DNA of 64,000 nucleotides. Source: Chryseobacterium indologenes (GTDB lineage Bacteria; Bacteroidota; Bacteroidia; Flavobacteriales; Weeksellaceae). Under the pieces are notes generated by a model. That model saw only the letters and a list, made by a program, of their open reading frames with translations, was not told the origin of the DNA and did no database searches. Positions 45,931 through 53,853 of the stretch are shown in pieces (position 1 is the first letter of the stretch; the number at the start of each line of letters is the position of its first letter). The stretch covers positions 1-64,000 of the forward strand of contig DJTE01000023.1 of NCBI GenBank assembly GCA_002439165.1. The letters run 5' to 3'. A program made the position numbers and the translations under genes.

Positions 45931-46883
45931 TACTGATGTTTATCTGAGATTCTTGAAATGAGATCATTTAATTTCAGCCTGAGACTTTCCGGTTCCAGAA
46001 CCGTTGCATAATCGGCAAAGGTAATCAGCCAGCGGGGAAAGCCTTCCTTGATCCATTCTGTTTCAAAAGTCAGTTCCACTCCATCCTCTCTTTCCGTTTC
46101 TTCAGTTAAACCATAGTATTTTTTTGAATTGACCAGGTGCCCCATAATTTTTTTATCTACCAGCAGCTTCACTTTGGTCTTATTGCCATTTCCGCTTTTC
46201 CTGTAATCATTGATCTGGCCGTATTCCTGCAGAAATGGAGTCTGGGTTTTCATAATCTGAAGAATTCTGTCTACCCGGAACTGCCTGAAATCTTTTCTCA
46301 GGGTACAGAATGCCATAATATACCAGTAATTGAATTCAAAAAATACGCCTACCGCTTCAATAGTCCTGTCTGTAACCCTGGAATCTACTGTTTTATACTC
46401 AATCATCAGCTGGGTTTTATCGGCAATGCTTTCCAGGATTGTCGGCAGGACATTTTTAACATGATCTTCCGGTCCGGCATGATGACTGAAGACATCAATC
46501 TGTTTCTCGATATTCCGGATCAGGTTTTTATCCGAATGTCTCAGTACGGAACGCACCTTTTCCATCGCTGTCTGATAATGGTTTCCCAAGCTCTGATGGG
46601 AGAATTTCTGCATCAGTTTTTCAGCGGTAATAAAGCTTAACACCTCTTCTTTGGTAAACATCACCGGCGGAAGTTTATAGCCATCCATCAGGGAATAGCC
46701 GTTTCCGGCCTCTCCAATAATCGGAATCCCTGCATTTTCAAGCGTTTTCACATCACGGTAGATCGTTCTGATACTGACATCGAATTTTTCTGCCAGGTCC
46801 TGTGCTCTGACTGTCGGTTTCGACTGCAGTTGCGTGAGAATAGCCGTTACCCTGTCCAGTTTTTTAAGATAGTGATCGTTCAT
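45930..46883 (-). CDS. YafY-type HTH/WYL transcriptional regulator
   Basis: A 317-residue regulator. The N-terminal HTH_11 winged helix (DLAEKFDVSIRTIYRDVKTL, residues about 24-43) is followed by the linker GEAGNGYSLMDGYKLPP typical of YafY proteins. A WYL domain (about 140-215, FEFNYWYIMAFCTLRKDFRQFRVDRI) and a C-terminal WCX domain complete it. WYL domains sense nucleic-acid or other ligands. These regulators often control a neighbouring DinB-like gene, which here carries an inverted repeat in its promoter. Confidence 0.9.
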   Translation of the reverse strand: MNDHYLKKLDRVTAILTQLQSKPTVRAQDLAEKFDVSIRTIYRDVKTLENAGIPIIGEAGNGYSLMDGYKLPPVMFTKEEVLSFITAEKLMQKFSHQSLGNHYQTAMEKVRSVLRHSDKNLIRNIEKQIDVFSHHAGPEDHVKNVLPTILESIADKTQLMIEYKTVDSRVTDRTIEAVGVFFEFNYWYIMAFCTLRKDFRQFRVDRILQIMKTQTPFLQEYGQINDYRKSGNGNKTKVKLLVDKKIMGHLVNSKKYYGLTEETEREDGVELTFETEWIKEGFPRWLITFADYATVLEPESLRLKLNDLISRISDKHQ

Positions 46884-46951
46884 AATTGCTCAGGCAAATC
46901 TATTATTCTTTTTTGATCTTCCGAAGATAAAATCAGCAGTTTTTTAATTTT

Positions 46952-48760
46952 CTAATTCTCTTTAAAGGTATTGACCAGCTTATCCAGATTCAGACTTCTG
47001 GCGGATGCATCAAAAATCTCCCGGTAGGTTCCGTTAGCCAGTACCAGCTCATCATGAGTACCGCTTTCCACCACTCTTCCTTTTTTCATCACATAAATTT
47101 TATCAGAATCCAGGATCTGGGAAAGGGAGTGGGAAATAATGATCACGGTACGTCCTTCCTTAATGGCATCCAGTGAATTTTTGATCTGCTCGGTAGCAAT
47201 AGCATCCAGACTGGCGGTTGGCTCATCGAGGAAAATAACCGGAGGATTCTTCAGGAATAACCGGGCAATGGCAATTCTCTGCTGCTGCCCTCCTGAAAGC
47301 TGTGTCGCATCATGCTGATAACCGTCCGGAAGATCCAGGATCTGATCATGCAGATAAGCTTTTCTCGCTGCTTCCTGAATTTCGTCAAAACCCGCATTCA
47401 TATCCCCATATCTGATATTATCTTCTATACTTCCCTGGAAAATATGGTTTCTCTGAAGCACCAGGCCGAGGTCATTCCTCAGAAAGGTATTGTTATATTC
47501 ATTTAAATTCACACCATCCAAAGATATTTCCCCGGAATCAGGAAGATAAAATTTACACAGAAGATTGATCACCGTTGATTTTCCGGCTCCGCTCAGTCCT
47601 ACCAGTGCTGTGGTTTTTCCGTTTTCGAATTTCATGGAAACATCATGCAGGGCCTGTGTTCCGTTCGGATAGCTAAAATTCACATTCTTCAATTCGAAGG
47701 TTCCTTTGATCTGTTTTTCTACAAAAGTTCCGTTCTGCTCGGTTTCATCGTCAGCGTTCAGGATGTCAAAATAACCTTCCGCATAGATCATGGCATCGTT
47801 CATATCATCATAGATCCTGTGCAGCTGGCGGATAGGTGCCGAAACGTTGTTGAACAGCATGATATGAAGCATAATAGCTCCGATCGTCATCTGCTGATCC
47901 AGCACAAGATACACCGTCAGAAGAATAATCAGAACCACTCCAAACTGTTCGATAAAAGTTTTTAATCCGTCGTAAATAAAGTTTGTTTTCCGGGTAAACA
48001 TCTGGCTTTCCATGAGCTCCATCTGAAGATCATACTGCTTTTTTCCTTCAAATTTTTCCCGGACAAAACTTTTGATGACCATGATCGAATTGATCAGGTT
48101 CAGCAGGCCGGAAGTTTTTCTTTCTCTCTGATTTCTCAGCTGCCGTCTTACTCCGCTCAGTTTTTTAGCCTGTAAAGAGCTGATGTAAAAATAGATCGGA
48201 ACAATGATCGTGGAAACCATGCCCACATATACATTCTGCATATACATAATGATAAGTGCTATGATCGCGTTGGAAAAAAGCGGAAGAATGTCAATGAAAA
48301 AATTCTGTACCAGCTTTGTCAGGCTTTCAATTCCGCGGTCTATCCTGATCTGCAGTTTTCCGGACTCGTGATTTTCATCGTTAAAATAAGCCACCTTATA
48401 CGTAAGAATCTTATCAATTGCCGACTGTGCCAGAACGGAACTCACATTGATCCTTATTTTTTCCCCATAAAATTTCTGTCCGAAATTGATGAAGATATTA
48501 AGGAGCTCTTTTCCGAGTAAAATAACAGAGATCACAACAAGAATATGAATTCCTTCTGACATCGGATGCGGAAGATGGGTAAGCTTTGTGACCTCATCTA
48601 CTGTATATTTCAGCACAATCGGATTGACCTGTGCAGCGAGGGCTCCCAAAAAAGTAAGGAATAAGGTCCCATAGATCATTAACCGGTAAGGTCTGATAAA
48701 AGGAACAAGCTGTTTATAAATTCCGAATAAAGTAACTGTTCTGTTAAAAGGTTTTGCCAT
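46952..48760 (-). CDS. ABC exporter, fused permease-ATPase (MsbA-like)
   Basis: A 602-residue half-transporter. The N-terminal half has six membrane helices (about 20-310); the C-terminal ATPase has Walker A GLSGAGKST, the signature LSGGQQQRIAIARL, Walker B VIFLDEPTAS and the His switch IIISHSL. I placed the start at MAKPFNRTVTLFG (48760), since the extra 23 codons upstream run through the hairpin region. Such exporters move lipids, drugs or peptides. It lies downstream of lptB, but a hairpin separates them, so an LPS-related role is only suggested. Confidence 0.9.
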   Translation of the reverse strand: MAKPFNRTVTLFGIYKQLVPFIRPYRLMIYGTLFLTFLGALAAQVNPIVLKYTVDEVTKLTHLPHPMSEGIHILVVISVILLGKELLNIFINFGQKFYGEKIRINVSSVLAQSAIDKILTYKVAYFNDENHESGKLQIRIDRGIESLTKLVQNFFIDILPLFSNAIIALIIMYMQNVYVGMVSTIIVPIYFYISSLQAKKLSGVRRQLRNQRERKTSGLLNLINSIMVIKSFVREKFEGKKQYDLQMELMESQMFTRKTNFIYDGLKTFIEQFGVVLIILLTVYLVLDQQMTIGAIMLHIMLFNNVSAPIRQLHRIYDDMNDAMIYAEGYFDILNADDETEQNGTFVEKQIKGTFELKNVNFSYPNGTQALHDVSMKFENGKTTALVGLSGAGKSTVINLLCKFYLPDSGEISLDGVNLNEYNNTFLRNDLGLVLQRNHIFQGSIEDNIRYGDMNAGFDEIQEAARKAYLHDQILDLPDGYQHDATQLSGGQQQRIAIARLFLKNPPVIFLDEPTASLDAIATEQIKNSLDAIKEGRTVIIISHSLSQILDSDKIYVMKKGRVVESGTHDELVLANGTYREIFDASARSLNLDKLVNTFKEN

Positions 48761-48778
48761 AGAATTTATTTTAACTGA

Positions 48779-48812
48779 AAAACGTACCGTTTCTGAAGAG
48801 AAGGTACGTTTT
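48779..48812 (-). terminator. hairpin between lptB and the ABC exporter
   Basis: AAAACGTACC (48779-48788) pairs with GGTACGTTTT (48803-48812), with an inner TTCT/AGAA stem and a GAAG loop. On the minus strand it ends in TTTTTC, so it probably terminates lptB transcription. Confidence 0.65.
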
Positions 48813-48978
48813 ATTCTATTTTTCAGCAAATATTTATTTTCTTTTTGCTTTAGTTTCAGGAGATGTGTAGGCCGGTATCAGTTTTTGCATCTTTTTCCGG
48901 GCATAGTTTTTTAGCTGTAAAAGTTAAAAAAGCGATATAAAACCAATATTTCAACACCATTGCGGTAAAAATAAAGAG

Positions 48979-50040
48979 TTATCCCTCGTAGAAATACGTT
49001 GTCAGGTAATGCAGTTCAGGTTTGCCGGCCGCTTTGGATTCTGCTTCAGCCTGTTCAAGGGAATACATGGCGGTCAGTTCTTTTTTTTGGAAAACAAAGG
49101 AGTTGTTGGCATTTTTATCAACTACATCGTTGAAGATATGTTCAATCTCTGAATTGCCTAATGAAGCAAAACCGATGTCTTCGAAACCATACATTAATCT
49201 CAGGTCGTCAAACTGGCTGAAATGATTGTCTACAAACCCCTGAAGCTGGGATTTGGAATCAAAATTCCCTGCCCAGATATTGTAGACGTATTTTTTCTTT
49301 TTCGGTTTGTCCAGAATACTCTGGTATACGAAGTTTTCCCCCAGATAAGCTTCTCTTACCTGCGGATCATTGGCCAGGTCTTCAGGAAGTCCTTCTTTCA
49401 GGATCTTTCCTTCAAACATAATGTATGTTTTGTTGGTGATCGCCAGGGTTTGCTGTACGTTGTGGTCGGTAATAAGGATCCCGATATTTTTGTCCACAAG
49501 GCTTCTTACGATCTTCTGGATATCTTCTACCGCAATCGGGTCAACTCCTGCGAAAGGCTCATCAAGAAGGATAAAGTTCGGGCTTGTAGCCAGACATCTT
49601 GCGATCTCGGTACGTCTTCTTTCTCCTCCTGAAAGAAGATCTCCCCGGTTTTTACGGACGTGCTGCAATGAAAACTCTTCGATCAGCTCATCGCATTTGA
49701 TCTGCTGTTCACGCTTTGAGAGCTTGGTAAGCTGTAAAACGCCCATGATATTTTCTTCCACGGACAGTTTTCTGAAAACGGAGGCTTCCTGAGCCAGATA
49801 TCCGATACCCTTTTGGGCACGCCGGTACATGGCATCGGTAGTGATTTCCTGTTTATCAAGGAAAATTTTTCCTGAAGTAGGCTTTACCAGTCCTACGATC
49901 ATATAAAATGAAGTGGTTTTTCCGGCTCCGTTCGGGCCCAGCAAACCAACAATTTCGCCCTGTTGAACCTGTACAGAAACGCCTTTTACCACTTTTTTAG
50001 GACCGTATTCCTTGATCAAATTTTCTCCTCGTAAAATCAT
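48979..50040 (-). CDS. lptB: LPS-export ABC transporter ATPase with C-terminal extension
   Basis: A 353-residue ATPase. Residues 1-240 are LptB: Walker A GPNGAGKT (35-42), GYLAQEASVFRKLSVEENI, signature LSGGERRR (136-143), Walker B FILLDEPFAG (157-166) and switch His193. LptB powers extraction of LPS from the inner membrane with LptFG. E. coli LptB ends at about 241 residues; here a separate domain of about 105 residues (250-353, KYVYNIWAGNFDSKSQLQGF ...) follows a KPKKKK linker. That segment resembles DUF4284/Imm22-like proteins (IWxGNF start), an uncertain reading. A TATATTTG box sits only 5 bases before the ATG. Confidence 0.92.
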   Translation of the reverse strand: MILRGENLIKEYGPKKVVKGVSVQVQQGEIVGLLGPNGAGKTTSFYMIVGLVKPTSGKIFLDKQEITTDAMYRRAQKGIGYLAQEASVFRKLSVEENIMGVLQLTKLSKREQQIKCDELIEEFSLQHVRKNRGDLLSGGERRRTEIARCLATSPNFILLDEPFAGVDPIAVEDIQKIVRSLVDKNIGILITDHNVQQTLAITNKTYIMFEGKILKEGLPEDLANDPQVREAYLGENFVYQSILDKPKKKKYVYNIWAGNFDSKSQLQGFVDNHFSQFDDLRLMYGFEDIGFASLGNSEIEHIFNDVVDKNANNSFVFQKKELTAMYSLEQAEAESKAAGKPELHYLTTYFYEG

Positions 50041-50044
50041 AGCG

Positions 50045-50052
50045 CAAATATA
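50045..50052 (-). promoter_or_regulatory. -7 element (TATATTTG) abutting the lptB start
   Basis: An exact -7 box on the minus strand with only 4 bases between its last G and the ATG at 50040. Transcription would start at or next to the ATG, so the mRNA may be leaderless. Confidence 0.5.
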
Positions 50053-50184
50053 GAAAAGTAAACGAATAAAGTAAACCTTTTTATTAACATTTAACTTGTT
50101 TCCACGTCTGAAAAATCAGGTGATAAACATCGGAAAATTACCAGACTTTACTTAATTTTAACCCACCAAACCAAGAATTTAATT

Positions 50185-50916
50185 ATGATGCAAAGCAACC
50201 AAGAACTTACAGACCTGCTGGCGCTGGACCTCGGCATTAATATCGTCAACAGACGGCCTTATGCCAAAGAAGTTTTCAAATGGCAGGATATGGACCTTCT
50301 TCCCCACTCTTCAGCAGATACCTTATTATGTGAAATCTTTGAGTGGAACGGAAGAAACTGGCGGACAACGGGAAATAACCTCATCGGTTATCTATTTTCA
50401 GACGGAATGCTGAATACAGTGAAAGAACAGCTCATCCATACCCCAAAACATCCTGCCCTGATTCCCGATTTTGAATTCACAAAAGACAGCATGATCGAAT
50501 ACGGACTTTCGTTACCTTCTTTATTCAATATCGGTGTGAACGGAAATATCAGAAATGCAAAAAGTTTTTCAGTACGGGTAAACGGGGTTACCAGATCCAG
50601 AGTCACCAATATTGATTCTCCCGGAATTGAAATTCTGAAGAGCTATTCTTCATTCACTCAAAGCAAATCCAAGACCTACCGGAAAAATATTAAGTTTAAT
50701 TATTTGAGTACCTCTCTTTTCTATGCCGAAAGTGTGGAAATTTACCTGGAAAAAGAATCTGCGGTTGGACTGGATGTAAGTTTTCAGACCCAGAATGTGG
50801 AAGTAGATGCTAAAATCGATACGGATACTACAAAACATTTTGTCCTGAAATATTCCGGAAACCAGGCTCCTTTTGCCGCAAAATTCACCAAAGGAAAAGA
50901 TTTCAACATCATGTGA
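50185..50916 (+). CDS. protein of unknown function next to a GG-leader peptide gene
   Basis: A 243-residue cytoplasmic-looking protein without signal peptide or membrane helix. Residues 1-90 are mixed (TDLLALDLGINIVNRRPYAK, EWNGRNWRTTGNNLIGYL); residues 110-240 are alternating beta-type sequence (SLPSLFNIGVNGNIRNAKSF, VEIYLEKESAVGLDVSFQ). I recognise no family. ATG 50185 and the next codon ATG 50188 are both possible starts. It is 48 bases upstream of a small double-glycine-leader peptide gene on the same strand, so it may be a processing, immunity or effector partner. That role is inferred from position only. Confidence 0.65.
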   Translation: MMQSNQELTDLLALDLGINIVNRRPYAKEVFKWQDMDLLPHSSADTLLCEIFEWNGRNWRTTGNNLIGYLFSDGMLNTVKEQLIHTPKHPALIPDFEFTKDSMIEYGLSLPSLFNIGVNGNIRNAKSFSVRVNGVTRSRVTNIDSPGIEILKSYSSFTQSKSKTYRKNIKFNYLSTSLFYAESVEIYLEKESAVGLDVSFQTQNVEVDAKIDTDTTKHFVLKYSGNQAPFAAKFTKGKDFNIM

Positions 50917-50930
50917 TAAAATTTTATTAT

Positions 50931-50953
50931 TTTAGACTTACCAAAAGTCTAAA
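50931..50953. promoter_or_regulatory. 9-bp stem hairpin just upstream of the GG-leader peptide gene
   Basis: TTTAGACTT-accaa-AAGTCTAAA is a perfect inverted repeat beginning 14 bases after the stop of the 50185 gene and ending 11 bases before ATG 50965. An A-run, not a T-run, follows on the plus strand, so it may control translation or mRNA stability rather than terminate. Confidence 0.55.
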
Positions 50954-50964
50954 AAAAATTGATT

Positions 50965-51150
50965 ATGAAAAAACTCACGAAAAAAGATCTGAAAAAGATC
51001 AACGGCGGAGACATAAGACCGCCTGATCGTAATGGAAACTGTCCTGCAGGATGGTATTTGTGCCCTACGAATATCTGTGTGGATGATGACGGAGGCAATA
51101 ATCCGATTTATCCGGGCCATCCCCATTATCACGCCTGTTTCGGCTATTAA
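50965..51150 (+). CDS. bacteriocin-like peptide with double-glycine leader
   Basis: A 61-residue peptide. ATG 50965 is the start; an in-frame TTG six bases upstream is less likely. The leader MKKLTKKDLKKINGG ends in Gly-Gly at residues 14-15, the cleavage motif used by peptidase-domain (PCAT/bacteriocin-type) ABC exporters. The 46-residue core has Cys26, Cys33, Cys38 and Cys58, an Asp-rich stretch and the C-terminal run YPGHPHYHACFGY. Two disulfides or metal binding are possible. Such bacteriocin-like peptides are common in Chryseobacterium and their role is mostly unproven. No exporter gene is adjacent. A strong terminator follows. Confidence 0.75.
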   Translation: MKKLTKKDLKKINGGDIRPPDRNGNCPAGWYLCPTNICVDDDGGNNPIYPGHPHYHACFGY

Positions 51151-51155
51151 AGAAC

Positions 51156-51189
51156 AAAACACCTCAATTTCTGAGGTGTTTCTTTTTTA
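51156..51189 (+). terminator. terminator after the GG-leader peptide gene
   Basis: AAACACCTCA-atttc-TGAGGTGTTT is a perfect 10-bp stem followed by CTTTTTTA. Confidence 0.85.
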
Positions 51190-51204
51190 TAAAGGACAAT
51201 ATAT

Positions 51205-52194
51205 TTATTTATTTAAAAGCATTGCCGCTTCTTTGGCAAAATAGGTAAAGATCATATCTGCTCCGGCTCTTTTGAAGCAGGTAAGGCTTTCAATGATTGT
51301 TTTATCGTTATCCAGCCAGCCGTTCTGGGCTGCCGCTTTTACCATCGCATATTCTCCACTTACGTTATAAACAGCAATCGGAAGCTCAATAGCTTCGCGC
51401 ACTTTGGAAACGATATCCAGGTAAGGAAGTCCGGGTTTGATCATGATGATGTCTGCTCCTTCTTCGATATCTTTATAGACTTCATTCAATGCTTCACGGG
51501 AGTTGTGGAAATCCATCTGATATGTCTTTTTATCTTTCGGAATCTCCATATTGTCTTTCGGAGCGCTGTCCAGAGCACTTCTGAACGGTCCGTAGAATGA
51601 ACTTGCATATTTCGCGGAATAGCTCAGGATTCCTACATCTGTAAATCCGCTTTCTTCCAAAGCTTCACGGATAACCTGTACTCTTCCGTCCATCATATCG
51701 CTTGGTGCCACAATGTCAGCTCCTGCTTCTGCATGTGACACAGACATTCTGGCCAATGCATCATTGGTAGCATCATTGATGATTTTTCCGTTTTCTATGA
51801 TTCCGTCATGTCCGTAAATGGAATAAGGATCCAGTGCCACATCAGGCATTACGATCATTTCCGGAACGGCATCTTTAATCGCTCTGATGGTTTTCTGCAT
51901 CAGTCCGTCTCTGTTCCACGCTTCTTTTCCTGTATTGTCTTTCAGATGTTCAGACACTTTCATGTAAAGATTGACCGATTTTATGCCCAAAGAAAATAAT
52001 TCCTTACATTCTTTCACTGTCAGATCGATGCTCCTTCTGAAAATTCCCGGCATCGACGGGATTGCTTCCTGCTGGTTTTCGCCCTCCATTACGAAGATAG
52101 GCATTACAAAATCATCCGTTGTAAGCACATTTTCTCTTACCAAACTTCTGATGGATCCGTTCACTCTAAGCCTTCTATTTCTTGAATGTATCAT
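51205..52194 (-). CDS. hemB: porphobilinogen synthase (delta-aminolevulinate dehydratase)
   Basis: A 329-residue TIM-barrel enzyme that condenses two 5-aminolevulinate molecules to porphobilinogen in haem synthesis. The Schiff-base lysines are Lys195 (YSAKYASSFYGPFR) and Lys253 (IMIKPGLPYLD). The catalytic metal loop reads DVALDPYSIYGHDG (118-131), with Asp and Ala replacing the three cysteines of zinc-dependent enzymes. It is therefore of the cysteine-less, magnesium-type class. It is a single gene, convergent with the GG-leader peptide gene. Confidence 0.95.
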   Translation of the reverse strand: MIHSRNRRLRVNGSIRSLVRENVLTTDDFVMPIFVMEGENQQEAIPSMPGIFRRSIDLTVKECKELFSLGIKSVNLYMKVSEHLKDNTGKEAWNRDGLMQKTIRAIKDAVPEMIVMPDVALDPYSIYGHDGIIENGKIINDATNDALARMSVSHAEAGADIVAPSDMMDGRVQVIREALEESGFTDVGILSYSAKYASSFYGPFRSALDSAPKDNMEIPKDKKTYQMDFHNSREALNEVYKDIEEGADIIMIKPGLPYLDIVSKVREAIELPIAVYNVSGEYAMVKAAAQNGWLDNDKTIIESLTCFKRAGADMIFTYFAKEAAMLLNK

Positions 52195-52252
52195 TTTGGA
52201 ATACTTTTTGAATAAGTTTATGCAAATTTACTACAAGTTCAATAAAAAACTA

Positions 52253-52283
52253 TTGCATGGAATTGTAGAATTTGTTATTTTTG
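52253..52283 (+). promoter_or_regulatory. promoter of the small T9SS-domain gene
   Basis: TTG (52253-52255), a 20-base spacer and TATTTTTG (52276-52283) fit the Bacteroidetes consensus. Transcription would start about 25 bases before ATG 52314. Confidence 0.6.
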
Positions 52284-52313
52284 TTTTAATACATTCGAGA
52301 AATTATAATTTTG

Positions 52314-52664
52314 ATGAAAAAACTTTTACTTTTATTTATATTTATAGGCACTTTTGTTGGTTTTTCCACCAATTTAAAAGCTCAGTTGAGAGAGCCTGGT
52401 TCCCTGTCACAGAAGGCTGATGACGGTGTTCTGGTTGCTTATCCGAATCCTGCGAAGGATTATCTGCTGATTAAAGCTAAAGATTCTTCCCTGAAAATCA
52501 AAAGTGTTACCTTCTATTCTATTTTAGGAATGCAGGTGGCCAGTTACAGTGTCAATATGAATTCCGGAGAGATCAATATTGAGAAACTGAAACCCGGAAA
52601 ATATCTGATTCGCTATATTTTAAGCGATAATACCCAAAAGGTAACTCAAATTGTAAAACAATAA
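52314..52664 (+). CDS. minimal T9SS sorting-domain protein
   Basis: A 116-residue protein that is essentially a signal peptide (to about residue 24, STNLKAQ), a spacer of about 15 residues and a type A T9SS C-terminal domain. The domain runs VLVAYPNPAKDYLLIKA, SILGMQVASYSV, KPGKYLIRYI, KVTQIVKQ. It has no passenger domain. The start is ATG 52314, not the TTG three bases earlier. It may be a stand-alone secreted or surface peptide, or the surviving end of a larger gene; the good promoter and terminator favour a functional gene. Confidence 0.8.
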   Translation: MKKLLLLFIFIGTFVGFSTNLKAQLREPGSLSQKADDGVLVAYPNPAKDYLLIKAKDSSLKIKSVTFYSILGMQVASYSVNMNSGEINIEKLKPGKYLIRYILSDNTQKVTQIVKQ

Positions 52665-52668
52665 ATTT

Positions 52669-52696
52669 AAATCCTGATAATCATCAGGATTTTTTC
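52669..52696 (+). terminator. terminator after the T9SS-domain gene
   Basis: AAATCCTGAT-aatc-ATCAGGATTT is a perfect 10-bp stem followed by TTTCTTTT. Confidence 0.85.
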
Positions 52697-52721
52697 TTTT
52701 GCATTCATTCTGTTTCAATAA

Positions 52722-52801
52722 TTCCGTAACTTACGGAACTTTTGTAGAATAAGGAATACAAATTGGAACAGGCACAGCGTTTAATCCGGAACCGGATTAA
52801 A
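52722..52801. promoter_or_regulatory. two palindromes upstream of the NatAB-like operon
   Basis: TTCCGTAA-c-TTACGGAA (52722-52738) and TTTAATCCGG-aa-CCGGATTAAA (52780-52801) are both perfect. Neither is followed by a T-run. They lie 136-216 bases before the first ATG of the exporter operon and could be regulator sites. Confidence 0.5.
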
Positions 52802-52937
52802 ATATAAAGCCAGGACGAAGGGTAAATCTGAAAATGTATCAACAGACATTCTTTATCTGTATTTATCCTTGTGATATATATTTCTTCCAATTTTTGCTAT
52901 TTCCTTCTTTTACAGACTCACTGTAAAAAACAATTTA

Positions 52938-53849
52938 ATGCTAAAAGCTGAACATATCAGAAAGACCTATAATGCAGGAAAAAAAGTAGCATTGGATGAT
53001 TTCAGCATCCATGTTCCGAAAGGCAGCATTTATGGTCTTCTAGGTCCGAACGGAGCCGGAAAAACTTCTTTTATCCGTATCATTAATCAGATTACCCAGG
53101 CCGATTCCGGAGATATATGGATCAACGGGGACAAACTTAATCCAGATCACATCAGAGACATCGGTTATATGCCTGAAGAAAGAGGGCTGTATAAAAATAT
53201 GACGGTGGGAGACCAGCTTCTTTATTTCGGAGAACTGAAAGGAATGAGCAAAAATGATGCACTGAATGAGGCAAAAAAATGGTTTGACAAACTGCATATC
53301 GACCAATGGTGGAAAAAGAAACTTTCTGAACTCTCCAAAGGGATGGCACAAAAGATCCAGTTTGTGGTAACGGTTCTTCACAGACCTCATCTTCTGATTC
53401 TGGATGAACCTTTTTCAGGTTTTGACCCGGTAAACGCGAATCTCATCAAAGATCAGATCATTGATCTTAAAAACAACGGAACGACGATTATTCTTTCTAC
53501 CCACAGAATGGAAAGTGTGGAAGAAATGTGTGACTATGTCGCGCTGATCAATAATTCTAAAAAGATTATTGACGGAAGGGTTTTTGATGTCAGAGAAAAA
53601 TTCAAAAAGAATATTTTCGGGGTTACGCTTTCGGAAGTAGACGAGACCAGGTTTGATCATTTCAAGACTCAATATGAGATTTTCAATTTCTCCAATGAAA
53701 ACAATCTGGTTTCTTTTGAACTGAAAAATGAAAGCGGGCAAAATGATATTCTGATGGATCTGGTACACATTGGTAAAGTAAGATCTTTCGACGAAAGAAT
53801 TCCGAGTATGAATGAAGTGTTTATTAATGCTGTAAGTAACCATTCTTAA
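52938..53849 (+). CDS. ABC transporter ATP-binding protein (NatA-like)
   Basis: A 303-residue ATPase of the ABC-2 export class. Walker A GPNGAGKTS is at about 36-44, the variant signature is LSKGMAQKIQF, Walker B is LLILDEPFSG and the switch His is in LSTHRM. The C-terminal 80 residues form the DUF4162-like tail seen in NatA/CcmA-type proteins (HIGKVRSFDERIPSMNEVF). It pairs with the permease that starts 4 bases later. Substrates of this group include Na+ and drugs; the actual substrate is unknown. Confidence 0.92.
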   Translation: MLKAEHIRKTYNAGKKVALDDFSIHVPKGSIYGLLGPNGAGKTSFIRIINQITQADSGDIWINGDKLNPDHIRDIGYMPEERGLYKNMTVGDQLLYFGELKGMSKNDALNEAKKWFDKLHIDQWWKKKLSELSKGMAQKIQFVVTVLHRPHLLILDEPFSGFDPVNANLIKDQIIDLKNNGTTIILSTHRMESVEEMCDYVALINNSKKIIDGRVFDVREKFKKNIFGVTLSEVDETRFDHFKTQYEIFNFSNENNLVSFELKNESGQNDILMDLVHIGKVRSFDERIPSMNEVFINAVSNHS

Positions 53850-53853
53850 TTTT

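Noticed and set aside
50185..50916. Bacterial gasdermin-like reading of the 243-residue protein
   Set aside because: Size and beta-rich layout are loosely similar, but no gasdermin motif or adjacent protease is present.
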